From positions 12,921,273 to 12,985,272 of the forward strand of contig CM037467.1 in NCBI GenBank assembly GCA_021014325.1: a DNA stretch of 64,000 nucleotides, written 5' to 3'. The notes under the pieces are model-generated. The model made no database searches. It worked only from the letters and a program-made list of their open reading frames with translations, and had not been told where the DNA came from. The position numbers and the translations under genes are program-made. Source of the stretch: Plazaster borealis. Lineage: Eukaryota; Echinodermata; Asteroidea; Forcipulatida; Labidiasteridae. Position 1 is the first letter of the stretch. Every line of letters starts with the position of its first letter. Shown in pieces: positions 11,891 to 25,400 of this stretch.

Positions 11891-12149
11891 GTTAAATCTT
11901 GGTGCGGTGGGTTAAACTTGTGACACTCCCATGCCAAAACAAGGCACTTCTTGCAAAAACTCTCAACCTGTGTAGCATGTGTCCGGTCCGCCAGTGGCCT
12001 GACGCGCAAACAATGTACACACGAACATGTGCTACCGAACGCAGCCGCTGGATGGCACTACGCGTACGCATCCTACATGTGCGTAGTACTCCAGCATGGC
12101 GGACCTCCCGCATTGCTGTGGAAATGTGACAACAGTGTGAGAAGGGTCT

Positions 12150-12310
12150 AAAATTCGCCCCTTGCACGGTCAACCATTTGCGTGTGGAGCCTCGAATTGG
12201 GGACAGCAGTGAAAATAGAAGCATTACATAACTCTGTATTGTCACGGTAATGTAATGACACTTTCATCCATTGCATGAAGCATGAAGTTGAGGCTCTACA
12301 CATGGCGGAT
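12150..12310. mobile_element. Family I MITE, second copy
   Basis: This matches the copy at 4108-4262 through GCCTCGAATTGGGGACAGC and GCATGAAGTTGAGGCTCTAC, with a diverged centre. Inverted ends and lack of coding sequence mark it as a MITE. Confidence 0.6.
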
Positions 12311-12765
12311 TCGTGCAAGTAGCGAATAAGGTGTTTTTCTAACTATGGTAAAGGCATGATTCAAGTTAGAAAGAACAGGAAGAGGGGGGGGTTCAAGTCA
12401 TCATAGAATTCCATTAGTAATTTCCGAAATTTGTTTGTCAAATTGCTGGAAAATTTAACCAAAGGTAGAAGGTTTTGAAAGTGACAAAAACCATGTCAGT
12501 GGCACTCGAGGGATGGGTGGGTCTAGAAATGGGTTAATATAATTTGGTGATTTTTTAGTTTATTTTTAACTGGTATCATGCCAACTTGCTTTTGTATAAA
12601 TTCAGCTGAGACTGGAGTATAGGCTGTGAAGAAAATGGAAAACATCAAAAGAGAAATAAATAAACAAGGGGAAAAGCGGCATTAATATGTAAACAACATC
12701 ACAACAACAAAAAGTGTCACCTTAATGACAAAGGGTCAGAGATTATGTACAAAAGAAGGGAGACC

Positions 12766-12895
12766 GCCAACATAGGGCTAGATATCTCAGTTGGTAGAGC
12801 GACAATACGCTAATCCGGAGGTCGCAGGTTCAAGTTCTGCTCTAGTAAATTTTTGTTTGTTCAACCCAAAATTATTAGAAACACTCCTCTTATTG
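12766..12895 (+). repeat. SINE1 copy
   Basis: The block has box A TATCTCAGTTGGTAGAGC, an anticodon-arm remnant ACGCTAATCCGGAGG, B box GGTTCAAGTTC and the tail TTTGTTCAACCCAAAATTAT. The head most resembles tRNA-Lys. The missing canonical anticodon loop and shared tail make it a SINE. Confidence 0.7.
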
Positions 12896-13076
12896 AACTG
12901 TGGTGGGGGAAAACAATTTTTTTAGTCGACCCCTTTCACTTTGAAAATTTACAAAAAAATTTGTCGGCCACCATCACAAAATTATTCCATGTTTATCTGC
13001 CTTTTCAATGTGTTCAAACATTGAAACATTGTGGACAATCTGTATTCTGAAACTTCAATTTTGGTTTATATCCAAA

Positions 13077-13220
13077 CGCAGCCTGAGCGGTCTGAGTGCA
13101 TCAGACTCAGTTTCTGTTGGCAAAATCATCAGAATGCGAGTTCAAATCCAGGCAATAACACTTGTGTCCTTGAAAAAGCTGTTTCTTCCCTTCACCTAGG
13201 AGTATTATGGGGTACCTGTG
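13077..13220 (+). repeat. SINE3, tRNA-Leu/Ser-like SINE
   Basis: The head resembles a class II tRNA (CTGAGCGGTCTGAGTGCATC then AGACTC) with box B GAGTTCAAATCC, followed by a tail (ACTTGTGTCCTTGAAAAAGC, CTTCACCTAGGAG). The same tail recurs at 17.3, 25.3 and 32.85 kb on the minus strand. Confidence 0.65.
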
Positions 13221-13412
13221 AAGATGGAGCCAGTTCTTGTGGTTGATTTAGCTTGATGCATTACATATTTTGCACCAAAACAAACTATCTGTCTGTTTCG
13301 CATTATTTTTCCCACCATATTTACTGAAAAATTGTGGTCCCCCCAAAAAAAAACACCATCGTTTTGCATACTATGATGATTAAACAGAAGTAAACGGTCT
13401 CTAAAGGAATTT

Positions 13413-16400
13413 TTAAATCACTTGAGTGATTCTGAAGGACTTACTGTTGTCACTGCTGGATGAATCACGTTTACAACAGCACGCCCTACACCCACATCCC
13501 CATCCACCGAACATCGGACACATCGGGAAGTATCTGAGGAAGGCAAATCGGCGAAGGAACTTCATACCGAAGGGGAATTCATAACAGCGTAAGATCTCTT
13601 GAGTGACTGCGGGATCTTGGTTGGCTCCGCCATACATGTTACGCCATTGGGAGATACCTCTGTCTTCATCGCTACCTGGAAAATTCAAAGAGGAGTACAA
13701 TTTCTTTCAGAGGTAGAGGAAAATTTGTCTCATATAAAATTATATGTAAAAATTACTGTTGACAGAGACATTCCTGTTGTGAGTATTAAAATAAACCACC
13801 CAGCGATGAGATTTGCCAAATTTGCCAGAACTAGACTGAACTGGATTGAACTAGACTGAACTGGATTGAACTAGACTAAACTGGGTTGAACTATACAGAC
13901 TGAGCTGGAATGAACTGTCTTCATCATAGCTATCTAGAAATTTCAAAGAGGAGTACAATTTTTTCAGAAGTAACAGACAATTTTTGAGGGATCTCATGTT
14001 TTTTGTAAAAAATTAATGTTTACAGAGACCTTCCTGTTTTGGGTATTAAATTAAAATTTGAGATTTGCCATATCTGAAAATTTCTGAAAATGGCTTGTGG
14101 GTTTGAGTTCCCCCTCATTCTTAGACCCGGAACCTCCCAGATGTTACAATTCAGGTTCAAAGACTCTGTGCAAATACAAAACTGCAGGTGTGGGCACAAT
14201 GTGGACTATTTCTTTCTCCCTTTGGCAACTGCTTTACTCACTGCAAGAAGATTTGAAGGGAAAAAATTCCTGAAATCAGGAACAAAATCCGGAAAAAATC
14301 ACATGCATGGGCAAACCTCATGCCTTAAATTTTGGAGGGTGATCAAGGCTGGGGGAGAGAAATTCTCATTGGGTTTCGGAAGGAGAGGTGGTCGGGGGTA
14401 GATTCTGTTTTGTGAATCGGGGAGGGGGTTGTTAATGATGGGTAGGGTGGAGTTTCGGATAAAGTTTGGTTTTATGATGGATGAGGCTTTTTTAAGAAAA
14501 GGGGTTTAGTGTAACGATAAGATGTTGCTGGGTTGGGCTAGGTGCTATAGTGGCAGTACTTACCTGGCATTGTGTTATCCAAAATGAACCCCAAGAATCC
14601 ACCGACGAACATGTTGGTCTCCAGTAGGACAATTATAACCTGATCGATTTCCTTCACACCTTCAATACAATGAATGATTTGGAGTTAACCAAATGCCCTC
14701 TATCTCTCTCAAAGCGGCAAAATATAATTCTTGTTTACCCAGGGCCAATTTCACACAGCTGTTTCAGCCCAAAAGTAGCTAAGCTCAACAAACTTATGAT
14801 TACCAGGGAAAAAAAACAACAACCACAATACCAATGTCTCATGCAGCATCTTCTGACTGGTATCCCGCTCATTTTTGTTGAGCAACAAATTGTTAAGCAA
14901 TATTTTCTGCTTAAGCAGCTCTATGAAATTGGGCTCCAGATCTTTGCACTGAAAATATTCAACCAGCAGATATTCTGAGACTCTAAAAAAATGGTTATCT
15001 CCTCTGGATAAAGCTACTTCGCTGCAAAGAATTATGAGCAAGATAAGAAGAATTGCACTGCTTAAAATGGTATTCTTGAAATAAGAACAAACATTATTTC
15101 AAGTAAACTTTTTTTTAAATCACAAAAAACTGAATAGAAAACTTTTGTAGGGAGTGACACAAGAATGTTTTTCTTAAAATAAGGTTTGTTTTCGTATTTC
15201 AAGAATACCATTTAAGCAGTGTGATTGAACCAGACTGAAATAGATTTAACTTGGTTGAATTAGATTGGACTATAATGCACTGGTTAGAACTAGACTAAAC
15301 TGGATTTGAGCTTGGCAGAACTAGACTAAACTTTAGACTGAGTTGGAATGAACAAGACAAAACTAGAATGAACTGGACTGAACCAAACAAAACTAGATTG
15401 AACTGGAATGAACTACATTGAAATAGACTGAACTGGACATAACAAGACTGAACTAGATTCAGCTTGACTGAACTAACTAGATTGAACTGTCAACAGAACT
15501 GGATTGAACTAGACAGAACTAGATTGAACTGGACCTACCTGTGTTAAAGAAGGACTCATTGTCCTGTACCCAGAAAGGAATAATGAAGCCCATGATGAGG
15601 GAGAATCCAATGACGAAGAGATTACGAGATGAGTTAAGGTTGACGAACTGAAGGTTGGAGATTCCCACAGCTGTCACCATTGCTATAGGTATTAAGAGCG
15701 AATAAACCTTTCAGATTCATGAATGATTTCCTTCACATGTAAGGCCGTGTCCGAATTGACGGCTTCAGCTACGACAAGATTTTTGCGTCATCATGCATTG
15801 AAATAAAGTACTTCCTTAGCAACACCCTTATTAGCAGCAGTCGTAACCAAAGCTGTAGCCGCCAATAAGCCATTTGCGAGTTAGATTTGAATAAATTCTA
15901 TTACAATGACTTGCTTGCATGATCACAAGTTACCACCTAAATTTGAATTCTTCTGACTATCAAGACAGCTAGTTGCTATGTCACATGATTCGGGGCAAGC
16001 TTTTGCGCAGTTACGTAAAAGACGGCGAACACCCATACCGAATGTGTATGGCACAATGGTAAAAGGGTTTGCTCATCTGGAGGTTGCTATACAAAAGCTT
16101 GCCCCAAACCATTTGACATAGCTACTGTCTCTATACTCTGAGGAATTCAAATTTAAGTGGTAACTTGTGACTAAGCAAGTCATTGTACCAGACTTTATTC
16201 AAATCTAACTGGCAAATGGCTTATTCAGATACAGGCCTAACATGCTTTGGTTTGTGTTTACACAAGGCAAAAGTTAACTATTAAAAGCCAAGGGGGAAAT
16301 TTCACGACCTTGTTTCTTCAAAGTACACGGTACAAATCTACTGTCACAACTTACCGAACATGATGCAAAACATGCCACCTACGATGGGGTCAGGGATGGT

Positions 16401-19400
16401 GACAAAGAGTGCCCCAAACTTGGCAAACATCCCCATGACAATCATCAATGCTCCACCGACTTGAATCGCACGGAGACTGCCCACCTGGAAAGGGAGAAAA
16501 GGGCAAAGGTCAAGTCAGGTTATAACTGAGGTCAAATCCTGAAGGCTTTACAATGAGTCTTCTTCAAACAATGGTTTAATTTAATTTTATTTTATTTCAT
16601 TCATTTATTATGCGCAAGTTTCATACAAATATGTACAGATGCGCATTACAATAGTAAAAAAGTACAGATGTTAACAGATATTTAAGAATATTTAAAAATG
16701 GAATAAACACAGAGAAATACAAGAACAATAGTAAAAAACAATCAACAGAAATTATACATCAGCCGGCCAAAGGCTGCAAAAAAAAAAAAAAATGAATGAT
16801 CTAGCTGTAGTCACCAAAGAAAAAAACGCCAATCCACTTTTGCTGCATAGGACATATGAGCAAAGGACTTCAAACATAATTCTGCTATCTACCTGATGTA
16901 TCCCTTTTGATGTAAATTACTACACTTCAGTTTTAAACAAGTAGCTACTTCGATGCTCCCTTTCAGTATTATGGAGATGTTCAAATAAAAATTGTTGACT
17001 CAAATTTTTAGAACTCTACTGCTTGGAAACTCTTTATACAGAGACTCCTGGGGTGGAGGTAAAGTTGAGGTGTGGGGGTGGGTGAGGAGATTATAAAATT
17101 AACAATAATATCGGCTCTTAGCGCAATTCCAAAGAATGACCAATGCGCTTCGAACAATATTACCCCTGATCACTTGGCCGTTTATTTTATTCCTTAAACC
17201 ATTTCAGCTCCCTGGGGAGTATACAGCCTGTGCTGCCAAGTATGTAGCTTACTACAAGCTAAATCAATCACAAGAACCATCTCTGCCCTCACAGGTACCC
17301 ATTTACTCCTGGGTGAAGAGAAGCAATTATAGTTAAGTGTCTTGCTTAAGGACACAAGTGTCATGACCGGGATTCGAAACCACACCCTGATGACTCAACA
17401 ACCAGAACTCAAGTCCAATGCAGGGAGGGTGGTGACAAAGACATCAGACAAAACGGGGATAAAATAAGGAATGCCCTCAACATAATGTACCTTTGTAATT
17501 CCAAGTGCACCAATATTCTCCCCGTACGATGTTGTCCCTGAGCCTGAACCAAAGGCTCCTGCCAAAATGCATCCCAGCCCCTCGATACCGATGCCGCGAT
17601 TGATGGCGTGGACCGGTGGTGGGGGCGCGCCGGATAGACGAGCGCATGCGTAGTAATCCCCGACAGACTCAAAGATGGACGAGATGACACCAGCTAGCAT
17701 ACCAAAGATTCCCGCGATGGTAAGAGTCGGAACTCCCCACTGACCTGAAGACAAAATGAAATCCATCAAATTCCGAAACCAACTTATAAGAAAGGAGAGG
17801 ATCCAAGGAAAGAATGACCTGGCCAACCCCACATTTTGAAAAGTTACATTCATACTTGACAAAAAGGATTCAAACTGCTTCTTGCTACCGAGCAATCTCG
17901 GTGGTCTATAGCTAGTTGGTAAGACATCTGCTCTAGAATGGCAAAGGTCTTGAGTTCGAATCCCACCCGAGCAAGCCTGTGGATATTGTTCACAGAACTC
18001 GTGAAAGTACTGAGTATACAGTGCTTAGTACACATCGGTGAAGGGGAAAAAACAAATAATAAAAAAGGAATCCATTGTGAGGAGGGCTTGCCCCCTGGTC
18101 CACTTTTTGCCAAGTTTACGTTAGTATGCCCTTTGTAACCTCTCAAACCCAAAGTGCCCCTTGATTATCCTAAAATGAATCCGGTGAAAACAAATCTGTC
18201 AAACCCCCTCATCATAACTCCTGTCTCCGCCTCTGTTTGATAGTCTGAATCAGTAATTGTAGAGTATGGATAAATTATCCGAATTTGGAAAAAGTATTCT
18301 TGGTTGGGCGAGTGAATCTCGTACCAGGATAAGGCACCCGGATCCAGGCTGATTCTTTCAGCACCCCGATACGCAGATCAGTTCTTGCTTGATAACCGTA
18401 GACATTGGGATCGCTCGGGAAGACATCGGTTACAGTCAAGATGGCTGCGAAAGCCCAGGAAATCAATATAGACAAGATCACCTAGAAACGGAATCGGTCA
18501 AAAAAAAGTCAGTGGTGTGATTGGACCCCACAGTCCCTCCTTTTGCCAAGTTTATGTTAGTGTGCCCTTTGTAACCTCTTAAACCCACAATGCCTCTTGG
18601 TTATCCTAAAACGAATTCGGTGAAAAAGAATATCCGTCAACTTTAAAATCCCACAAATGTGTGATGGTATTCTGACAAGAAACACAGAAAAAAAGGGACT
18701 ACTTTTCATCCGTCCCATTAGCAGTTGTTCCAATGGTGGTGATTTTTTTAACAATACCGGTACCTGACACAACCCAAGAAGTGTTTCAACATGTGAATGG
18801 ATGTGCAGAGTTAAACTGAAAAATAATTTGACTTGATTGTTAGAATTATTATTTTTCATTTTGTTTATCACCCTCAAATTTCAGTCAAAAAATTGACAGA
18901 AAATTTTGATAAAACTAAATCAACTCAAGACGCTATTAAAAAAAAATTGCATTGAAATTACGATATCACCCCCCCCCCCAATCCCCTCTCCCTCTCCCCT
19001 CACTTTTCTCACAAAAAATTCACTCACCGGGAACATTTTGAAGAGTGGAAAAGAAATCTTATGACAGCCTTTCTCCCTGGAGAAACCCAAGCAAGGGATT
19101 CCGAACCTTGCAATGTACTGCGAGAACAGCGCCATCAATCCTATGGTCCTGTCATTTACATGATTTAAAAAACACCAATTAACTCTAGTTCAATCCAGTT
19201 CAATCCAGTTCAGTCTAGTTCTGTCCAGTTCATTTCAGTTCAATCTAGTTCAAAAACAGAGACTCTCGAAACTCCATATCATCTTGGACGTTGCATTTGG
19301 ATTGACACCATTTTGTCTGTTAAAAGTTTGCTGTGCAGTCAAATGTATCGATTCTACTTAACCCCTTGACGCCGGTATTGCCCGGCTTACACGCATGACT

Positions 19401-22400
19401 GCACAGCAGCCTTTGTTTGCTCACAGCTGTACCGGCCGCAGACTGCATTCCAGGGCTTACCACATACACTGTCCACAGCATTCTGGACCCCGATTAGCGG
19501 TCATAGCCGCCTTCCATCTTCAAGGGGTTAAGAAACAAAGACGGATCATTGTATATTCAGGTTACGGTAACACCATGTGTATATCTACTTTGCTGTGGAG
19601 ATTGTTTTTGAGAACTTTTCTTGCTATCTATTTTATTGAGGTGGAGTAAACTTTGGAATTTGGGAGACTACTTAGTTCTGAAAAGAACTGTCCTGCTTAT
19701 TAAGTGATGCTACCTGGGGAGGTAGGAAATCGACCGGGACTACTACTTTTGCGTAGTGGATCGAGGGGACTTCTCATTATAAACTTCACTGCCACGGAGC
19801 GAGTTATAAATTGGTCTCTAGAAGGATTAGACTTTAGGTTAGAAGAATCCTACAGAATAAAGAATAAAGTTAAAACAGGAATTTTTACATTTTCAAAGCG
19901 ATAAGAAAACTGTAAACTAGAAGCAATACTTACAAGAAAGCTATGCCCCAGTGACCACTACTGAAGTCCGATGCAGCACCGAAGAGGGACAAGCCGACCA
20001 GTGTGATGGTCGGTGCTATGGTCAGCGGGCCGATGTATTTCAGCATGATGCCCACTATTCCACTGAATCCAACAATCACCTGCATGGACGGATAGAATGT
20101 GCATTAGAATGTTCCCTCAGCTCTTTCAAATTGCCTTCACATCCAGAATGGCCTTTGAATTGCTTCATGGCTTGTTACTCCCCTTCCTGTCCTGTCTTTC
20201 CCTTTGATCACCCTTAATGTCCCTTTCTCCCTTTTTTGACAAGTGTATTCAGTCTAATGCCTTTTAAAAGTCTATTTCCTTAATTTCTTTGTTTAGGGGG
20301 TTTTTTTCAGGGTTTTTTTCTAATGAATTTTTAATTGAATTAATGTTAATTTAGATACAATTCAATCTTTTGATTGTGATGTCTTTTTTGTATTTTGAAA
20401 TAATAAATAAACCATTTATCTATCTAAAATGGCTCTCAAAACTCACCACTACATTTAGCCTACTTTACCAGAGCATAATTCTCCTGCTTGTCAGACTGTA
20501 CATAATTATTCATGTAGTATATTAGTTTGTTGTTAAGTTTTTTCTTTTTTAGCGCCATGAGTGCCTTTGATTAGATGGATGTGTGCGCTTTATAAGTATT
20601 AATTATTATCATGACTTCACCACAAAGAAGATGGGTTTGGAGTATGAATCTCAGACAATTAATTTATTCTGGCAGGGGGTTAGACCAATAAGGGTAGAGG
20701 GTCAGATGTAACAATAGTAATACAAATTTATAGTTCTTGTATAACCTTTTTTGTCTCAAAGTGCACATTTGTTTAAACAATATGGCAGGGATCAAAATTA
20801 ACACTGGACCACAGGCCCGAGGCCAGTGATTTTAGCTTTGGGCCAGTAAACTCACCACCCGATGGTCTAGTGTTTTTCAATTGAATACAAATATTTCACT
20901 GTGTAAAAATGTTGGCTACAGGTATAATATCTTTCAATTATGTTGAGTCAAAGTGTATACCCATAAGACAAATGAGATAGATCTTCTCTCAGTTCTTGTT
21001 CAACTCAGCCTGAAAAAGTTGACGGACCAGTGAAATGAAAAGCTGACTGGTCCTGCTGGCTAGTCACTAGAAAAAGTTAAGGGAAAACTCTGGCAACACA
21101 ACTGGGAAATCATTCACAGTGTTATAAAGTCACTCAGGCTTGATGGTGTGAATGTGTCTTAATATGATTATGGACTAGTGAAAAAGCTGACGGACCAGTG
21201 AAATAAAAAACCTGACTGGTCCTGCTGGCTAGTCACTAGAAAGAGTTAAGGGCTATCACTGCAAAGTCCAAGAGAGATTTTGTTACCTCAAAGATGGAAG
21301 CAACCATGATGGACCCCTGGATTATTCTCATCCTACTCTGCCAGACTTCGGTCTGATTCAGAGTCACCTCCTCCTGCTCTGCTAGGCTCATGTTTTGAAA
21401 CACTTCAACTAAAATTTAAGAAACGAATTGAGAAAAGTCTGTTTAAACATTTTCAATTATAGTTAACCCTCCTACTGTCTGACCATTTGATATCAATGAC
21501 TGTGGTTTTGAGTGATGGATAAACTATGCCAGGCCTGCAATGTGATATAATGTGGTGAATGCATCTACACAGTACACAGTCAACCCTCCTACTGTCCGAC
21601 TATTCAATCTCATCCAAGGTGGTTTTGAGTGATAGATACGACAGCCACATCATGTGGTAAATGCATAGTACAATGTACACAATCAAATCAACCCTCCTAC
21701 TGTTGGACCATTCAATATCATCCACTATGTTATTAAATTCTTGCATTGCACTATTTTTGTGCATACTGTTTCAGGCCTGATATTTCACAAAAGAAACAGA
21801 GGCAATATTTTGACCGCATGAGGGCGTGTGTGAACCAAATTTACGTGATGCAAATCAAGTTAAACGAACTGGTCTTTTTTCATTGTTATTGTTATTTTTA
21901 TTTATTTGGCCATTGACACAAGAAATCAACATACAGGCAGACAAGATAAAACTGTTAATTGTGATGCAAGGAAATTTGTCATTGAACGTGCCCTCATACG
22001 GTCCAAAATACGGTCAATTGCCTCTACGCCCCTGGTTATTGCCTTCATGCTCTTTGACAATGGTGACTGTCTCACCCTTACAAGAACAAAGGACCTGGGC
22101 CCAATTTCATAGAGCTGCTTAAGCAAAAAATATTGCTTAGTAATTGTCTGCTAAGCAGAAATGAGCAGGACACCAGTCACAAATTGTACATGTGACATAG
22201 TAGTTTGGCTGGTAACCTTATTCTCGTCAGCATAATTTTGTTGTGCTTAGCAGCTCTATGAAATTGGGCCCTGCCCTGCTGGTTACTTGATGGCAAACAT
22301 TAACTTCACTATACATTCATGTTTATGTGTACGGAACCGCTGTAACAAACGTTTCCCTTTAATGTTATTCTTTACGGATAATAGCTCAAGAGTGTCAATA

Positions 22401-25400
22401 ATTGTGCCGGTTACTGGCGGTTAAGTTTATTTTGGCACGACCACATTGACCAACTTTGATACTGAATTTTGCAAAAACAGGAAATCTCAACCGATTCTAT
22501 TGGCAACACCTAACTTCTTTGTTGAGAGTTGTTTATCCTAAACAAGCCACAATCTATGAGATCCAGGATTCTAGAATAGTCCCATTTCCTCCCAACCAAA
22601 CGGAAACAATTATTGGGGTCGATTACCAGGGCGGTTCACCGAGAACCAGGCATTAAATCCAGTCAGCGAGCTCCACAACAAATAATTTATTGTGGAACAC
22701 GCTGAGGATTTATTTGTATAGACACTTACTTTGTATAGACAAGGGATCGAAATTAACATCGGACCGGAGGCCCGAGGCAGTGATTTAACATCCGGACAGT
22801 AAACTCACAACCGGAAAAGTCCGACAGTCTTGTGTTTTTCAATTCAATATAATTTGTTCCAGAAAACTGATGCTCAAATGTAGAATTTGAGCTGAACAAA
22901 AATATCTTTCAATTCTGTCGAGTACCAAAGTTCACTTTCCCACAACACAAACGTGATCAATCTTCTCTTAGCGCTTCTGTTCAAATAAACAGTTTATATG
23001 TGTTTGCCTTTTTGAACCTAAAATTCCCAGCTTTTTGAGGTTAATCGAAATTCTGTATACAAAATAAAATAAATAAGTCTTTCTCACCAAACAAAATGTA
23101 TCTTGCTGATTTGTGTTGCCTTGGTACATCACAAAGTCAAAAGTATTTCTTGAATGATAATGCCCTCTCGTCATAACATGTATATTATGGGTCGTACATG
23201 TACGATTGGTAACACTTTTTGAGTACATAAAAAAGATACATGTACCATAATGGCACTTTCGGAATACATAAACTAGATCATACATGTACGACCTTGGCAC
23301 TGAAAGAGTTGAACTGTGTTGTCATTTTGATTCTGGTCTTTTCATGTCTTTATTGTTTTACTCACTCGGTACTTCAGCTGGGCACTTTCCCGCCTGATTC
23401 AGAATTGCCATTGCTGGACCCAGAAATGAAAATGTCCCACCTTGGACGATGGGCAACCTGGATAAAGACAATAGGGGAAAGATTATTTTAAAACTTTTGT
23501 GAGTTTTGAATTTGACCTAATTCCCCAAAGGGGGGGGGGATAACCTCATATTCATACCTACTAGCCATTGAATGTGTTTTGGGGGCAGACATTTTTAAAG
23601 CACAGTTGATGAGAATGAAGAGAAAGCATACAAAAACACCCTTTATTTAGTTATTTATTTATTTATTTATTGGTCATACATGTATGAAAGGAAATACCCA
23701 GTTTAAGAGGTGTGCTAATTGACATTTAGGGGTCACTTAAAATTGTTAACGTTGTTAAGGTCATCAGGGAGTACAACATTAACTCCTTTAAGCCCCCCCC
23801 CCCCCACCTACCTCCCTCCACCCAATGAGTAGTAATGTGTCACCATTTCCTGGGTGTGGCAGTATCAAAGTACATTAATATCACATTCATAGTACCTGCC
23901 CCCCCCCTAATCCCAGCATAAGCAATGGGATTGCAACCTAGGTTCGTCTGTAATTTTCCAATTTTGTTGTACCTTTTCCTCTGCTGATGCTTCAGGAATA
24001 TCAACATTTGTTAAAACCCTTTAAAAGTTGTTCTAGCCACTGACCGCTTCACCCCACCCCGCCCAACACAGAGATTGTTTGTAGAGTGAAAAGTCCTTTT
24101 TAGGGTTTGCCTTGAGCTTTTTCAGTGACCAATTGCCAGCGGGAAAATTCAGCTTTTTATTTCACTGGTCTGCCAGATGTTTCACTAATCCTTATTTCAT
24201 ATTAGATAAAGGGTGCTCTTCAAAACTGAACTAGTCAGCCGGAACAATGGAGAGAATGTTGACTGGTCCTCAGGTGTTTAAACTGGTATCTGGCCAGGCG
24301 ACCAATAAAGGAGAATGCTGCCAACACAGAGATTTTTTCTGGCGTGAAAAGGCCTTTCTGTAAAAATATGTTCATCGCTTTAGAAACAATTGTTCAACAG
24401 CTGTCAACCTTCATTCTAGTGGCTTTTAATGGCACACCTGCACCCAAGCCGAGTTGGCAAACGTACCTGTTGTGATAAGTTTACTCAGCACATGGTGTTA
24501 ATGCAAAATATTTAAAACAATTACAATCACAGTGGAACCTAGGATGTGGTAAACCAACAAAACAAATATCCCGGTATGATGAATGATGAGCCACAGGAAA
24601 TATACTCCCACAAGTGCTTTTGGCACAACCTGAAAACATAACTCTGTAAAATAAAATAAAATTAATCCTATATTGAGATTGGTCATTGCTCAAGTGTTTG
24701 TTAGAACAACCTATAGAACCGAAACAAATCATGTTTTCACATTTTTGGTTCAACGGGAAAACACACCTTTCAGTAAAACTCTTCTACTCATTTCTGTTCA
24801 ACCCTTTTTTTCTACCTGAGTGCTGTTTTTGTTACAAGTGTTTGTGTTGTAATGTTGTAGCCTTTGAGAAACTCGGAGAGGGGGGGGGGGTGAACCTGTG
24901 TTGCGTGAGCTGGCACCAGAGTTTTGTTTAAAATGTGTTTGAATTAATTCTTGTTATTAGAGGTAGTGCTTTCAGCTGGAAACAGTTGTATAAACGTTCA
25001 CGCTAGTATGATTTAGTTATTGACTTAAAGCATTTGTTGTTCGTGTTGTAATGATGGTTCTTCGGGGGGGGGGGGGGGGGGGTTTATGAGAGATCGGCAA
25101 ACATCAAAAGGCCAGATGGCCACTTCAAGGTGAGAGCTACATTCAACTGATTTGGGCTATTGACCCAAATAAACTACCACCAGGGGCACATAGTCACCTA
25201 CTCCTGGGGCTGAAACAGGGTTACCCCCTTCACAGTCCGTAAGGATGTAGGCATGGGTATCATCCACTAGGAGCCTGGCTGGTAGAGCAGAATGCACTGA
25301 CCTTCCCAACTTTTAACAAAGCATTTATGCCTTGCTCAAGGGCACAAGTGTCATGACTGGGTATCAAACCACACTCTGCTGCTGACAACACCAGAGCTTG

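Larger units (their letters stand above)
10506..13412. other. Intergenic region and probable SLC23 3' UTR side
   Basis: No coding exon is seen. The region holds a family F/11.4-kb repeat (11430-11890), an I copy (12150-12310), a SINE1 copy (12766-12895) and a SINE3 copy (13077-13220). The minus-strand transporter transcript runs into this side; an AATAAA on the minus strand at 12559-12564 is one candidate poly(A) signal, weakly supported. Confidence 0.45.

Noticed and set aside
11899..12151. Overlapping open frames near 11.9-12.2 kb, somewhat GC-rich
   Set aside because: Three frames are open on both strands, no domain is recognisable, and the left flank is a dispersed repeat. Composition alone explains it.
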